A stretch of 64,000 bases of DNA, from positions 248,001 through 312,000 of the forward strand of contig NZ_CP104275.1 in assembly GCF_025244925.1 (NCBI RefSeq), read 5' to 3'. Shown one piece after another: positions 25,825-33,907 of the stretch. The notes below the pieces were generated by a model. The model saw nothing but the letters and a program-made list of their open reading frames with translations, searched no databases and was not told the DNA's origin. Origin of the DNA: Arthrobacter zhaoxinii. Lineage in GTDB: Bacteria > Actinomycetota > Actinomycetes > Actinomycetales > Micrococcaceae. Numbering within the stretch: the stretch's first letter is position 1; the number at the start of each line of letters is the position of its first letter. The translations under genes and the position numbers were made by a program.

Positions 25825-27099
25825 TTAGGGCTGGTTGTACCGCGTCCGCACGAAGAACAGGCCTACCAGGGAAATCACGGCGATGGCCATGTAGTACAAA
25901 CCCGGTGCACTCAGCGACCCGGTGACATTCAACAGCCAGGTCAGCACCAGCGGCGCGATACCACCCAGCAGCGTCACCCCAACGTTGTAGGTGATGGCCA
26001 GCCCGGTTCCTCGAATCGCTGCCGGGAACAGCGCGGAGAGCAAAGCAGGAAGCGGTCCAAAGTAGAACGCCATAATCACGCCAAGTAAGCCGATGACGAT
26101 CACAAGCGTAGGAACCGTTGGCGTGGTGACCATGAGTTGGAACAGCGGCCAAGCAAGGAGCAGGGCACCGATTGCCGCAAAGGTCATCACCTTTGCGGGC
26201 CCCACACGGTCCGCTAGGTGGCCAACAAACGGCACGCCCACGAGGGTGACAAGACCGGCGACCACGCCGCCAAGGAACGCCGCGGTTGCGGGGATTCCCA
26301 AGTTCGTCACGGCAAACGTCGGCATGTAGAGAATCATGTAAACGGAGATGGTTGCAACACCAATGGCAGCCGAACCGGCAAGGAGGCGCCCATAATGATT
26401 CACGATCAACGTCTTGACCGGAGAGGACACCTTTTCGCTTTGAATGAAATCCTCGGTTTCAGAGAGCCTGGCGCGTATGTAGAGTCCCACCGGGCCAATG
26501 AGCAGGCCGACGAAGAACGGCACACGCCAGCCCCAGCTATTCAGCGCCTCTTCGGAGAGCCCTTCGGTCAGCGCGTAGCCAAAGGCTGAGGCCATCAGCA
26601 TTGCGGCGCCTTGGCTTGCCACCTGCCAGGAGGAATAAAACGCTTTCTTATGTGGTGCCGTCTCAATCAGGAATGCAGTGGCAGTGCCAAATTCGCCACC
26701 CGCGGAGAAGCCCTGGATGAGGCGTGAGAGCAGGATAATGACCCCGCCCCACATGCCAACCATTGCGTAGGTGGGTGCCAGTGCCATGATCAGCGTGCCG
26801 ACCATCATCAGCATCAGGGTCAGTGTCAGGGCATTCTTGCGTCCCTTGCGGTCCGCGTAACTACCCAGCACCATGCCGCCCAGCGGGCGGACGAGGTAGG
26901 AAATCGCAAAAGTGGCAAAGGTTAGGATCAGTGCGAATACCGGGTCCGAATCCGGGTAGAAGTTCTTGGCGATGACGGTTGCGAAGGTTGCGTAGACGAT
27001 GATGTCGAACCACTCAAGGGCGGCACCAATCGAACTACTAATCACCGCCTTCTTAGCGTCCTGAAATTGCTTCGGGGTTATCGTCGGTGGTGCGCTCAT
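25825..27099 (-). CDS. MFS transporter, metabolite:proton symporter (MHS) family
   Basis: The 424-residue protein has 12 predicted membrane segments and the MHS signatures: SSIGAALEWFDIIVYATFA at the start, loop 2-3 motif GSYADRKGRKNALTLTL, and RLIQGFSAGGEFGTATAFLIE. Relatives (ProP, ShiA, KgtP) import organic acids or zwitterions with protons. The ATG at 27099 follows AGGAGCACC. It is 33 bases downstream of argE on the same strand, so the pair may import and deacylate an N-acylated amino acid; that coupling is inference. Confidence 0.9.
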   Translation of the reverse strand: MSAPPTITPKQFQDAKKAVISSSIGAALEWFDIIVYATFATVIAKNFYPDSDPVFALILTFATFAISYLVRPLGGMVLGSYADRKGRKNALTLTLMLMMVGTLIMALAPTYAMVGMWGGVIILLSRLIQGFSAGGEFGTATAFLIETAPHKKAFYSSWQVASQGAAMLMASAFGYALTEGLSEEALNSWGWRVPFFVGLLIGPVGLYIRARLSETEDFIQSEKVSSPVKTLIVNHYGRLLAGSAAIGVATISVYMILYMPTFAVTNLGIPATAAFLGGVVAGLVTLVGVPFVGHLADRVGPAKVMTFAAIGALLLAWPLFQLMVTTPTVPTLVIVIGLLGVIMAFYFGPLPALLSALFPAAIRGTGLAITYNVGVTLLGGIAPLVLTWLLNVTGSLSAPGLYYMAIAVISLVGLFFVRTRYNQP

Positions 27100-27132
27100 G
27101 AGGTGCTCCTGGTGGGCGTAAAGGTTGGCAGA

Positions 27133-28305
27133 CTAGGCGGTGAGTGCTTCCACAAGGTTGTCGATGAATGATTCGCACGCGGCAATCTGCTCCAGAGGGA
27201 TGAATTCATCAGGTGCATGCGCCTGTGCAATGTCGCCGGGGCCGCAGACAACCGTGGGAATGCCGGCGTTGAAGAACAATCCCGCCTCGGTGCCGTAGGT
27301 TGCCTTATCCGGGCTTGGCGTTCCACCAAGATCGGCCGCCAAGGAGACTATCGAAGCCTCGGCGGGAGTATCGAGCCCGGGAGTCTGGGCCAGCACTGTG
27401 AAGTCGACGCGTGCTTCGGGGCTCTGGGCCTTCATGATCGCTTCAATGCGTAGTGCTTCGGCACGGAAGATTTCAATGAGCGCTACCGGGTCATCGGCGC
27501 CGATGGAGCGGAATTCAAAGTGCAGTGTGCATAATGCCGGGATGGTGTTTACCGCGATACCGCCCTGAATTTGGTTTACCGTGGTGGTGGTGTAAGGGAC
27601 GATGAAGGCTTCATCAGAGGCGCCGGCACTGGCGAATTTCCTGGCCTCGGCATCAACAAATGCCGCAAAGTCGGCAGCCGCGGAAATCGCGTTGACTCCC
27701 AAAGTGGTCAGTGAGGAATGTGCTGCAACACCGTGAAAATCTACCCTGATGACGTTGACCGATTTGTGCCCCCGCACCACGCGCATGGATGTGGGCTCGC
27801 CTACGATGGCGCCGCGCGGCTTCAGGCCTTCGGCGGTGATAGCCGCTACCAAGTCAACCGCTCCAATGCAGCCAACTTCCTCATCGTAGGAGAAGGCCAG
27901 GTGGATGGGTTCACTGAGTTTGGCCGCGACCATTGAGTCGAGTTTGGCCATCACCACGCCAATGAAGGATTTCATGTCACAGGCGCCCCGGGCATAAAGC
28001 TTGCCGTCGCGTATCTGAGGGGTGAACGGATCGGAGCTCCAGTCCTGTCCGTCGACCGGAACAACATCGGTGTGCCCGGAGAGCACAATGCCGCCGGTCC
28101 GCGTGCCATCGCCTGCGGGAATGGTTGCCAGCAGATTTGCCTTCTGCCCGGTTGCATCGTGGATGAGCTTTGATTCGATGCCTAGAGCATTGAGGCGTTC
28201 ACCCACGTAGTCGATCAGAGGGAGATTGCTGTCGCGGCTGACTGTTTCAAAATTAATCAGTTTGGTGATTTCTTCAAGCGTTGCATCGCTCGGTGTAGGT
28301 GGCAT
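27133..28305 (-). CDS. argE: Acetylornithine deacetylase (M20 family)
   Basis: The 390-residue peptidase-like enzyme has all metal ligands: SGHTDVVP (His78), ARGACDMKSF (Asp110, bridging), YDEEVGC (catalytic Glu142 and ligand Glu143) and a late Gly-rich CGPGDIAQAHAPDEF (His ligand). It hydrolyses N-acetylornithine or related N-acyl amino acids to acetate plus amine. A position beside a transporter, away from arginine biosynthesis genes, suggests a catabolic role for N-acyl substrates. The ATG follows GAGTAAAAC-like sequence. The stretch 28306-28753 upstream holds a promoter-like element but no certain gene. Confidence 0.88.
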   Translation of the reverse strand: MPPTPSDATLEEITKLINFETVSRDSNLPLIDYVGERLNALGIESKLIHDATGQKANLLATIPAGDGTRTGGIVLSGHTDVVPVDGQDWSSDPFTPQIRDGKLYARGACDMKSFIGVVMAKLDSMVAAKLSEPIHLAFSYDEEVGCIGAVDLVAAITAEGLKPRGAIVGEPTSMRVVRGHKSVNVIRVDFHGVAAHSSLTTLGVNAISAAADFAAFVDAEARKFASAGASDEAFIVPYTTTTVNQIQGGIAVNTIPALCTLHFEFRSIGADDPVALIEIFRAEALRIEAIMKAQSPEARVDFTVLAQTPGLDTPAEASIVSLAADLGGTPSPDKATYGTEAGLFFNAGIPTVVCGPGDIAQAHAPDEFIPLEQIAACESFIDNLVEALTA

Positions 28306-28433
28306 GTTTTACTCCTGGTGTTCATCAAGGCAGCCGCTCAGATTTCCGCATTTTCAGCGAACGGCTAGCCGAGAGTCTGTCAGTACGGCCCATCCTTGTC
28401 ACACTGTTCCGAATTCATGACGTCATACTGTCC

Positions 28434-28461
28434 TTGAACACCACGGACTTTTTCATATACT
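28434..28461 (+). promoter_or_regulatory. Sigma-70-like promoter
   Basis: TTGAAC (28434-28439) and TATACT (28456-28461) are spaced by 16 bases, close to consensus. A transcript would start near 28468, about 285 bases before the deoxyribosyltransferase-like gene. A frame of 33-36 codons (28479 or 28488 to 28589) lies just inside. Confidence 0.55.
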
Positions 28462-28753
28462 GCACACCAGCTCGGACGTTGAGGTTTGTGGGTCGACAGA
28501 TCGAGATTCCCACGAAGGATAAGCAACGAATAGAAGTCGCCGACTGGCTCGATGAGCAATTCATCCATGTCGCAGACCCAGTGTTTTGATTGAGGCAACG
28601 CGAGCTGCTCCCACCTTGCCCCAAGGCGGGGCGGGGTCGTTCCAAGATGTCGGCACCGCGGATCGCCGCACGAGGTCAGTCGGCTGCGTAGCGTTCTTGT
28701 GCGTGGGCTCAATGAGGAACAATGACCGCAGTTCCCACCAGGAGGCAGAGGTT

Positions 28754-29176
28754 GTGAAAAGTTTCTATATCGCGTCGAGCTTCAGCAATATCGTCAACGT
28801 GCGGTATGTCGCGCAGACCTTGGAATACAAGGGCTACATCAACACGTACGACTGGACGCAGAACGCATTGGCGCGCGACGCGAATCCAGTCACTCTCGCT
28901 GACCTGCGTTCCATCGGGCAGCAGGAAAAAGATGCAGTACTAAGTGCCGACGTCGTCGTTATCCTGCTTCCCGGCGGGAAGAGTACGCATGTTGAGCTTG
29001 GTATAGCGATCGCTCAAGGTAAGAGGACGATCCTGTATTCGCCGAATGACGTCATCAACAACCCTGAGACCGCCAGCACGTTTTACCACCTACCGGAGTT
29101 GGAGAAGTGCTACGGACCTCCCGACGATCTCCTCGATATGATCATCGGCGCAGAAGTGACCGATGCCGCCGTCTGA
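28754..29176 (+). CDS. Nucleoside 2-deoxyribosyltransferase-like protein
   Basis: The 140-residue protein begins KSFYIASSFSNIVNVRYVAQTLE, the Rossmann-like start of the nucleoside 2-deoxyribosyltransferase/TIR-related fold. It has ADVVVILLPGGKSTHVELGIAIAQGKRTILYSP, the central substrate-binding segment with the catalytic-type Glu (VELG). GTG 28754 follows AGGAGG at eight bases. Members transfer deoxyribose between bases or cleave N-glycosidic bonds in nucleotides. It is followed 36 bases later by an unknown gene and then GrpB, all on the plus strand in a lower-GC patch. Confidence 0.75.
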   Translation: MKSFYIASSFSNIVNVRYVAQTLEYKGYINTYDWTQNALARDANPVTLADLRSIGQQEKDAVLSADVVVILLPGGKSTHVELGIAIAQGKRTILYSPNDVINNPETASTFYHLPELEKCYGPPDDLLDMIIGAEVTDAAV

Positions 29177-29212
29177 CTCAATTCGTACCGCACCGGACCA
29201 GCTAAGGACCCT

Positions 29213-29908
29213 GTGAACCAGGCACATTATTCGATACACCCGATCAGCCTTCGGGAGATATGTGACGATGATGAGGCAGCGGAAAAGAGAATTGCCCAGC
29301 TCGAATCAGTAGGTGAATCCGGCCACGCCGAGCGTAATGGCTTGTTACGGATTGCCGGCCGGTTGGCAGAGGGATCCCGAATACCGTCGTACTCTTGTGC
29401 CCTACAGTTTCGGACGGGAGAGGGCGGCGTTGTGAATACAGACGAGGTGACCTTGGCATGTTATCCGCGTGATGATGTCGCCTGGGTGAAAGACGGCAAG
29501 GTTCGGGAGGGTCGCGCGACGGTATTGGTCCGCCAGGCTGATGGGACTCTCAAGCCCGCTGGCGAAGTTTCCTTGGACGACTTGGGTGTTCTGCATCCTG
29601 ATGTGGAAGTCGGGGGCGAGTTCGTCGTTGAGCTACGCGCCCGCTTCGAGTCGGAGATATTCGAGCGCCGGGTGACCTTCACTGCCAGTGGTGACGAGAG
29701 CAGCGATCTCTTCGTATCGGCAATAGGGCCCGGTGCGCAGGCTGAGCCGAAGGCCGGCCTGTTTAAGCGAACGCGGTATTCAGGCTTCGAGTTTGGTGTG
29801 CTGGTAATGGCCGCCACGACTGAGGAGGGTACCCGTATCAGCGGCACATACGGCCCACTCGTCAAGCACGGACCCGGCGATGGCGTATCTGGCGCTTTTG
29901 CCACCTAG
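29213..29908 (+). CDS. Hypothetical protein
   Basis: A 231-residue protein, GTG start behind CTAAGGAC. Residues 1-60 are charged and helical; the rest is beta-rich (for example EVSLDDLGVLHPDVEVGGEFVVELRARFE), which suggests a jelly-roll or immunoglobulin-like body. I recognise no family and see no catalytic motif or signal peptide. It lies between the deoxyribosyltransferase-like and GrpB genes on the same strand; a shared transcript is likely given the short gaps. Confidence 0.7.
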   Translation: MNQAHYSIHPISLREICDDDEAAEKRIAQLESVGESGHAERNGLLRIAGRLAEGSRIPSYSCALQFRTGEGGVVNTDEVTLACYPRDDVAWVKDGKVREGRATVLVRQADGTLKPAGEVSLDDLGVLHPDVEVGGEFVVELRARFESEIFERRVTFTASGDESSDLFVSAIGPGAQAEPKAGLFKRTRYSGFEFGVLVMAATTEEGTRISGTYGPLVKHGPGDGVSGAFAT

Positions 29909-29960
29909 CCGCGGCAGTAAGACGTTCGGGGAAGTTGCCCTGCTCTGCGAAGATACGAAT

Positions 29961-30527
29961 GTGAAAAAGAGCCGGAAGCCGCGCCGTCCAGACGTCGCAT
30001 CAGTCGAGCTCGTCGGTGGTCCTGAGAAGTACGAGCTGGGGCTCTGCAGCTATGACGATAAATGGGCGGACACTTACCTCGATCATCGACGGCGGATTCG
30101 TGATGCGCTGGGAGATGGATACTTCGAGATCGAGCACATCGGCTCGACGTCGGTGCCGGGATTGGCAGCCAAGCCGATTATCGACATCGTCGTCGCAGTG
30201 GACGACATCACGGCCGAGGAGGACTACCTCGACCCGCTTCTGGCAGCCGGGTACGAACTGCGGGTCAGAGAACCACGGCACCGGCTGGTACGTACGCCGG
30301 AACGCGATGTTCACGTTCATGTCTACGAACGGGATGATCCTGCAATCGGCGAGTATCTGCTTCTTCGCGATCATTTGCGTCGCAACGTAGAGGACCGTGT
30401 CCTCTACGAAAGAACCAAGAGAAACCTGCTCGAGAAGCAGTGGGACGACATGAATGACTATGCCGATGCCAAGACCGAAGTCATCCTGGAGATCAAGGCG
30501 CGGGCAAGGGCAGCCTGCAGGTATTGA
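29961..30527 (+). CDS. GrpB family protein (nucleotidyltransferase-like)
   Basis: The 188-residue product has the GrpB (UPF0157) core: GPEKYELGLCSYDDKWADTY, the nucleotidyltransferase-like IEHIGSTSVPGLAAKPIIDIVVAV with two aspartates, and the LLLRDHLRRNVEDRVLYERTK helix. GTG 29961 (MKKSRK) gives the usual family length; an ATG at 29880 would overlap the preceding gene by 29 bases. The biochemical role of the family is not settled. Confidence 0.85.
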   Translation: MKKSRKPRRPDVASVELVGGPEKYELGLCSYDDKWADTYLDHRRRIRDALGDGYFEIEHIGSTSVPGLAAKPIIDIVVAVDDITAEEDYLDPLLAAGYELRVREPRHRLVRTPERDVHVHVYERDDPAIGEYLLLRDHLRRNVEDRVLYERTKRNLLEKQWDDMNDYADAKTEVILEIKARARAACRY

Positions 30528-30648
30528 CGCTTTTTGAAACTCGCGGGAGAGGATCGGCTATCGGATTGCTCTCGCGCCGGTCCCTGAATAAGACGATCGC
30601 ATTTGGCTCTGTAACCATCAGCAGCCGCCGATCATCGATGAGTGCCGA

Positions 30649-31068
30649 TCAGATCTCTACTGTTGACCAGGCGATATCGGCGATACAGAAGCCGTCGTCC
30701 GTCTCGCGGTAGAACACATCACCGGGGAATACCTGCCCCGGCACGACACCCTCCGCTCTGTGTTCAAGGTTGATGTTCCAAGAGGCATCCAGCAAGGCCC
30801 TCTCCGGCCAAAACGCGGGGTTGAATCGTTCCGGTTCCCCCGCAGCAAGATCCTTCCAGTCCTGCGGTTCACCGAAGTCCGCCTTCGCGTCACCGCACGC
30901 AATGGCATCGGCCTCGCCGGCCGCAGCGGCGTGAATAAGTTGCTCGGTTGTCTCGATCATGTGAGCCCCATCGGGTCCCCAAATGACCGCGTCCATGGAA
31001 CATCCCACAGCCATTGTGACGAGTAGCCCTGTGCCAATAAGCGAACTTGCCCGCTTCAAGAGGTTCAT
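30649..31068 (-). CDS. Putative lipoprotein
   Basis: A 139-residue protein with a bacterial lipoprotein signal: basic MNLLKRASSLIG, a hydrophobic core and lipobox AVGC near residue 22, then a small mature domain with several aromatic residues and two or three cysteines (DAIACGDAKADFG, DGFCIADIAW). I recognise no family. A GTG two codons upstream is an equally possible start. It is monocistronic; 30528-30648 shows nothing else. Confidence 0.7.
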   Translation of the reverse strand: MNLLKRASSLIGTGLLVTMAVGCSMDAVIWGPDGAHMIETTEQLIHAAAAGEADAIACGDAKADFGEPQDWKDLAAGEPERFNPAFWPERALLDASWNINLEHRAEGVVPGQVFPGDVFYRETDDGFCIADIAWSTVEI

Positions 31069-31164
31069 GGCCACAACCTACATCGCGGGGATCAAGGTTG
31101 GGGTTGCAGTTCAAGCGATCCCAGGAACCCATGCAGACCAACGCCTTAGCGTTTAGGGATCAGC

Positions 31165-31476
31165 TTAAGAGCCGTTCTTGTTCCGAGGCTGAGCTGGGGT
31201 GCGGTGCGGGAAATCTTGCTCTCCGATTCCTCCCGATTCGTAGAACGCCGTGATGAAGCCTTGAACTTCGGAGATCAGCTGCTCATTAGTCATCTGCGGC
31301 GTCGGCTCGGCAGGGGTGGATCCTGACCCCACACCGAATCGGCTGACAGTGAAGCCGTAGGATCCGTCAGCGGGGCCGTTCAGCCAGGAGAAGTGGTAGC
31401 TAATTTTGCCGTCGGGTCCTATGTCTTCGCTGATACGGAAAATCTCGCCATTGAAGACGAGTTCAATGTCGTCCAT
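31165..31476 (-). CDS. Hypothetical protein
   Basis: A 103-residue protein with balanced composition. The first half is beta-rich (MDDIELVFNGEIFRISEDIGPDGKISYHFSWLNGP); the second is a polar linker and a helix (QMTNEQLISEVQGFITAFYESGG). No signal peptide or known motif. It has an acceptable start at 31476 and shares direction with the lipoprotein gene 96 bases on. Confidence 0.6.
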   Translation of the reverse strand: MDDIELVFNGEIFRISEDIGPDGKISYHFSWLNGPADGSYGFTVSRFGVGSGSTPAEPTPQMTNEQLISEVQGFITAFYESGGIGEQDFPHRTPAQPRNKNGS

Positions 31477-31666
31477 CCCGTCAGGCTACCTCTGGCGGAT
31501 CATAGGACTCCCACCCGGATCCGGCAGGTAGGAAACGCTCCCTGGGCGAGTGACGATAGGCCGGCGAGCCAGTAAATTACGTTCGCCTACCTGCCCCAAC
31601 GCTTTTGGTGCACTGGATTTCGCCCAAGTGCTTGCGCAGGGAGGCCAAACGGAATCCAATAGCCCA

Positions 31667-33007
31667 ATGACGAAGGATTCCGGCACCACTGCATCCAAAG
31701 TACCAACAGGGCTGAAGCGGGCAATTGGTACGCCGCTGCTGTTCGCGTTTATCGTGGGCGACACCCTCGGCGCCGGCATCTATACCCTCGTGGGTACCAT
31801 GGCCGCCGACGTCGGTGGCGCGATCTGGATACCCCTCCTGATCGCGCTGGTCGTCGCGCTGCTCACTGCGGCGACCTACGCAGAATTGATCACCAAATAC
31901 CCGCACGCCGGCGGAGCCGCGCGCTACGCCGACCGGGCTTTTGGCATCCCCTACGTGTCATTCCTCGTCGGCTTCCTGATGATGGCCTCGGGAATCACCA
32001 CAGCCGCTGCCCTCGCGAACGCCTTCGCAGGCGATTACCTCACCGCGCTCATCGACGTGCCAGCTGCCCCCGCGGCGATCGTCTTTATTATCTTGCTGAC
32101 CTTGATCAACCTTCGCGGCGTCAAGGAGTCCCTCGGCGCGAACCTCGTAGCTTCCGTCATCGAGGTAACCGGCCTCGTCATCGTCATCATCGTCGCCGCC
32201 ATCGTCCTCGCCGCCGGCAACGGGGACCCCTCCCGGCTGCTTGAGTTCGCACCAGACGTACCGCCGTTCCAAGGCGCCTTCGCCGCATCGATCGTCGCGT
32301 TTTTCTCTTTCCTCGGGTTCGAGGCCGCCGCAAATATGGCCGAAGAGGTTCGTAACCCCTCCAGGGCCTACCCCCGCGCACTGTTCGGCGCGATCTGCAC
32401 CGCCGGGGTCGTCTACCTCCTCATCGCTCTCGGTGCGGTCATTGTCATGCCCCCGGCCGAACTGGCCGAGTCCACCGGACCCCTGCTCGACGTCGTCGCC
32501 GCCAGCGGCGTCGGAATCCCGCCCGGACTGTTCAGCATCATCGCCCTGATCGCCATTGCCAACGGAGCACTGCTGTTCATGGTCATGGCCAGCCGTGTCG
32601 GCTACGGATTGGCAGAAGCAGAACTGCTCCCTCGCGCCTTCGCCCGCGTGCTGCCAGCCCGTCGCACTCCCTGGGTCTCCATTGTTGTTGTTGCCGGATT
32701 GACGATCGTCCTCACCCTCCTCGGAAATGTCGCCACATTGGCCGAAACCACCGTGCTGCTCCTGCTCCTGGTGTTCCTCTCCGCCAACGTCAGCGTCCTC
32801 GTCCTCAAAAAGGACAAAGTCGACCACGACCACTTCAGCGCCCCCCGGATCCTGCCGGTCCTCGCGATCATTGCGAGCATCGCACTCCTCTCACAACAGA
32901 CCGGGATTATCTGGCTCGGCGCCGCCGCCTACGTAGTGGTCGGATCCTTGCTATTCCTCGCGGCCCGGGCCGGGCGCAAACGTGAGGAACGGGTGAGCGC
33001 CGGCTAA
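31667..33007 (+). CDS. APC-family amino acid permease
   Basis: The 446-residue permease has twelve hydrophobic segments. It shows the APC signature TPLLFAFIVGDTLGAGIYTLVG in TM1 and FFSFLGFEAAANMAEEVRNPSRAYPRALF in TM6, which are the substrate and cation sites of this superfamily. ATG 31667 is the first start that leaves a short cytoplasmic N-terminus. Substrate is uncertain (a neutral or cationic amino acid). GC content rises here relative to the preceding small genes, which marks the end of the accessory stretch. Confidence 0.88.
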   Translation: MTKDSGTTASKVPTGLKRAIGTPLLFAFIVGDTLGAGIYTLVGTMAADVGGAIWIPLLIALVVALLTAATYAELITKYPHAGGAARYADRAFGIPYVSFLVGFLMMASGITTAAALANAFAGDYLTALIDVPAAPAAIVFIILLTLINLRGVKESLGANLVASVIEVTGLVIVIIVAAIVLAAGNGDPSRLLEFAPDVPPFQGAFAASIVAFFSFLGFEAAANMAEEVRNPSRAYPRALFGAICTAGVVYLLIALGAVIVMPPAELAESTGPLLDVVAASGVGIPPGLFSIIALIAIANGALLFMVMASRVGYGLAEAELLPRAFARVLPARRTPWVSIVVVAGLTIVLTLLGNVATLAETTVLLLLLVFLSANVSVLVLKKDKVDHDHFSAPRILPVLAIIASIALLSQQTGIIWLGAAAYVVVGSLLFLAARAGRKREERVSAG

Positions 33008-33062
33008 CTCGCGGCACCTACTGCCGTGAGGAATCGCCCTACGAGATTTGGAACGTGATGTT

Positions 33063-33080
33063 TGACTGATCGTTCAGTCA
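33063..33080. promoter_or_regulatory. Operator palindrome for the TetR-family gene
   Basis: TGACTGA-TCGT-TCAGTCA is a perfect 7-base inverted repeat with a four-base centre, 17 bases before the TetR ATG, the classic placement and symmetry of an autoregulatory TetR site. Confidence 0.75.
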
Positions 33081-33097
33081 TGGATTAGTCTGGCGTT

Positions 33098-33481
33098 ATG
33101 GCTGGTGTAGCGAAGTTCGATCGGAAAGCGGTGCTGCTCGCTGCGGCGCGCGAGTTCGCCGATCGCGGATATGAAGGCACGTCGATCGCTCAACTCGTCA
33201 CAGCGACCGGCCTGCTCCGCGGGAGTCTCTATGGTTCCTTCGGCAGCAAGGCGGAACTGTTCCGGCTTGCGCTGGATGAGGCGCTAGCCGACGACAGCGA
33301 CCGCGATCTGGTCATCGATCTGGTCACCGTTGCACTCCGGGAACGTGCCGCGCACGATCCCGAGGTCGCCCAGCTCGTCAGCGAGCGCCTTGCCGCACTG
33401 GACGGAACAGGCATGCCAGCCAGTGAACAGATCTATCGCCGGCTGGCCGCTCGGGCAGGTATCCACCCCCGCGAACCATGA
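33098..33481 (+). CDS. Short TetR/AcrR-family regulator
   Basis: At 127 residues this is much shorter than the usual 180-220. The N-terminal TetR DNA-binding domain is complete (DRKAVLLAAAREFADRGYEGTSIAQLVTATGLLRGSLYGSFGSKAELFRLAL). The ligand domain stops after about two helices (ending ARAGIHPREP). A perfect operator lies just upstream, so it may still be a functional autoregulator. It is followed 37 bases later by the PH-like gene, its probable partner. Truncation or a naturally compact form are both possible. Confidence 0.8.
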   Translation: MAGVAKFDRKAVLLAAAREFADRGYEGTSIAQLVTATGLLRGSLYGSFGSKAELFRLALDEALADDSDRDLVIDLVTVALRERAAHDPEVAQLVSERLAALDGTGMPASEQIYRRLAARAGIHPREP

Positions 33482-33518
33482 CACCCGGCGACCGCCGGAG
33501 CAGAACAGAGGAGAAGCT

Positions 33519-33905
33519 ATGGCAAAGGCAAGTATTTCCGGTGGCGATCTGGTGGTCACGATCAAGGGAATCCGCACGCTCGGCACGATGAAAAGGAAAC
33601 TGTCCATCCCGCTCGCGAACGTGCGAGGCGCATCCGTGGATCCCGATCTGTCCACCGGGTGGCCCGGTCTCAGGAATGCGAAGCAGTGGCCGGGCATCAA
33701 GGTTCTCGGGATCGACGCCTATGGCCGATACCTTGGCGGCACCTTCTCCCAAGACGGAGAACGCGTGTTCTGGGATGTTGCCAAGCCCGAGAAGGCGATC
33801 GTGATCACCGTCGACAACGACGAGTTCACCAGGCTCATCATCGAGGTAGAAAACCCGGAGGACACCGTGCGGGAGATCGAGGCGGCCCTCGTCCGGCGTT
33901 CCTGA
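33519..33905 (+). CDS. PH-like domain protein of unknown function
   Basis: The 128-residue, beta-rich protein starts at ATG 33519 behind GAGGAG. The alternating strands (SISGGDLVVTIKGIRTLG, KLSIPLANVRGASVDP, DGERVFWDVAKPEKAIVITVD) and C-terminal helix (NPEDTVREIEAALVRR) resemble bacterial PH-like proteins. No catalytic motif. Its pairing with a TetR regulator under an operator suggests stress- or ligand-induced expression. The stop is two bases from the convergent SARP gene end. Confidence 0.7.
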   Translation: MAKASISGGDLVVTIKGIRTLGTMKRKLSIPLANVRGASVDPDLSTGWPGLRNAKQWPGIKVLGIDAYGRYLGGTFSQDGERVFWDVAKPEKAIVITVDNDEFTRLIIEVENPEDTVREIEAALVRRS

Positions 33906-33907
33906 CC

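Noticed and set aside
28380..28712. 110-codon minus-strand frame in the argE upstream gap
   Set aside because: No ribosome site and no family; overlaps the promoter-like element on the other strand.
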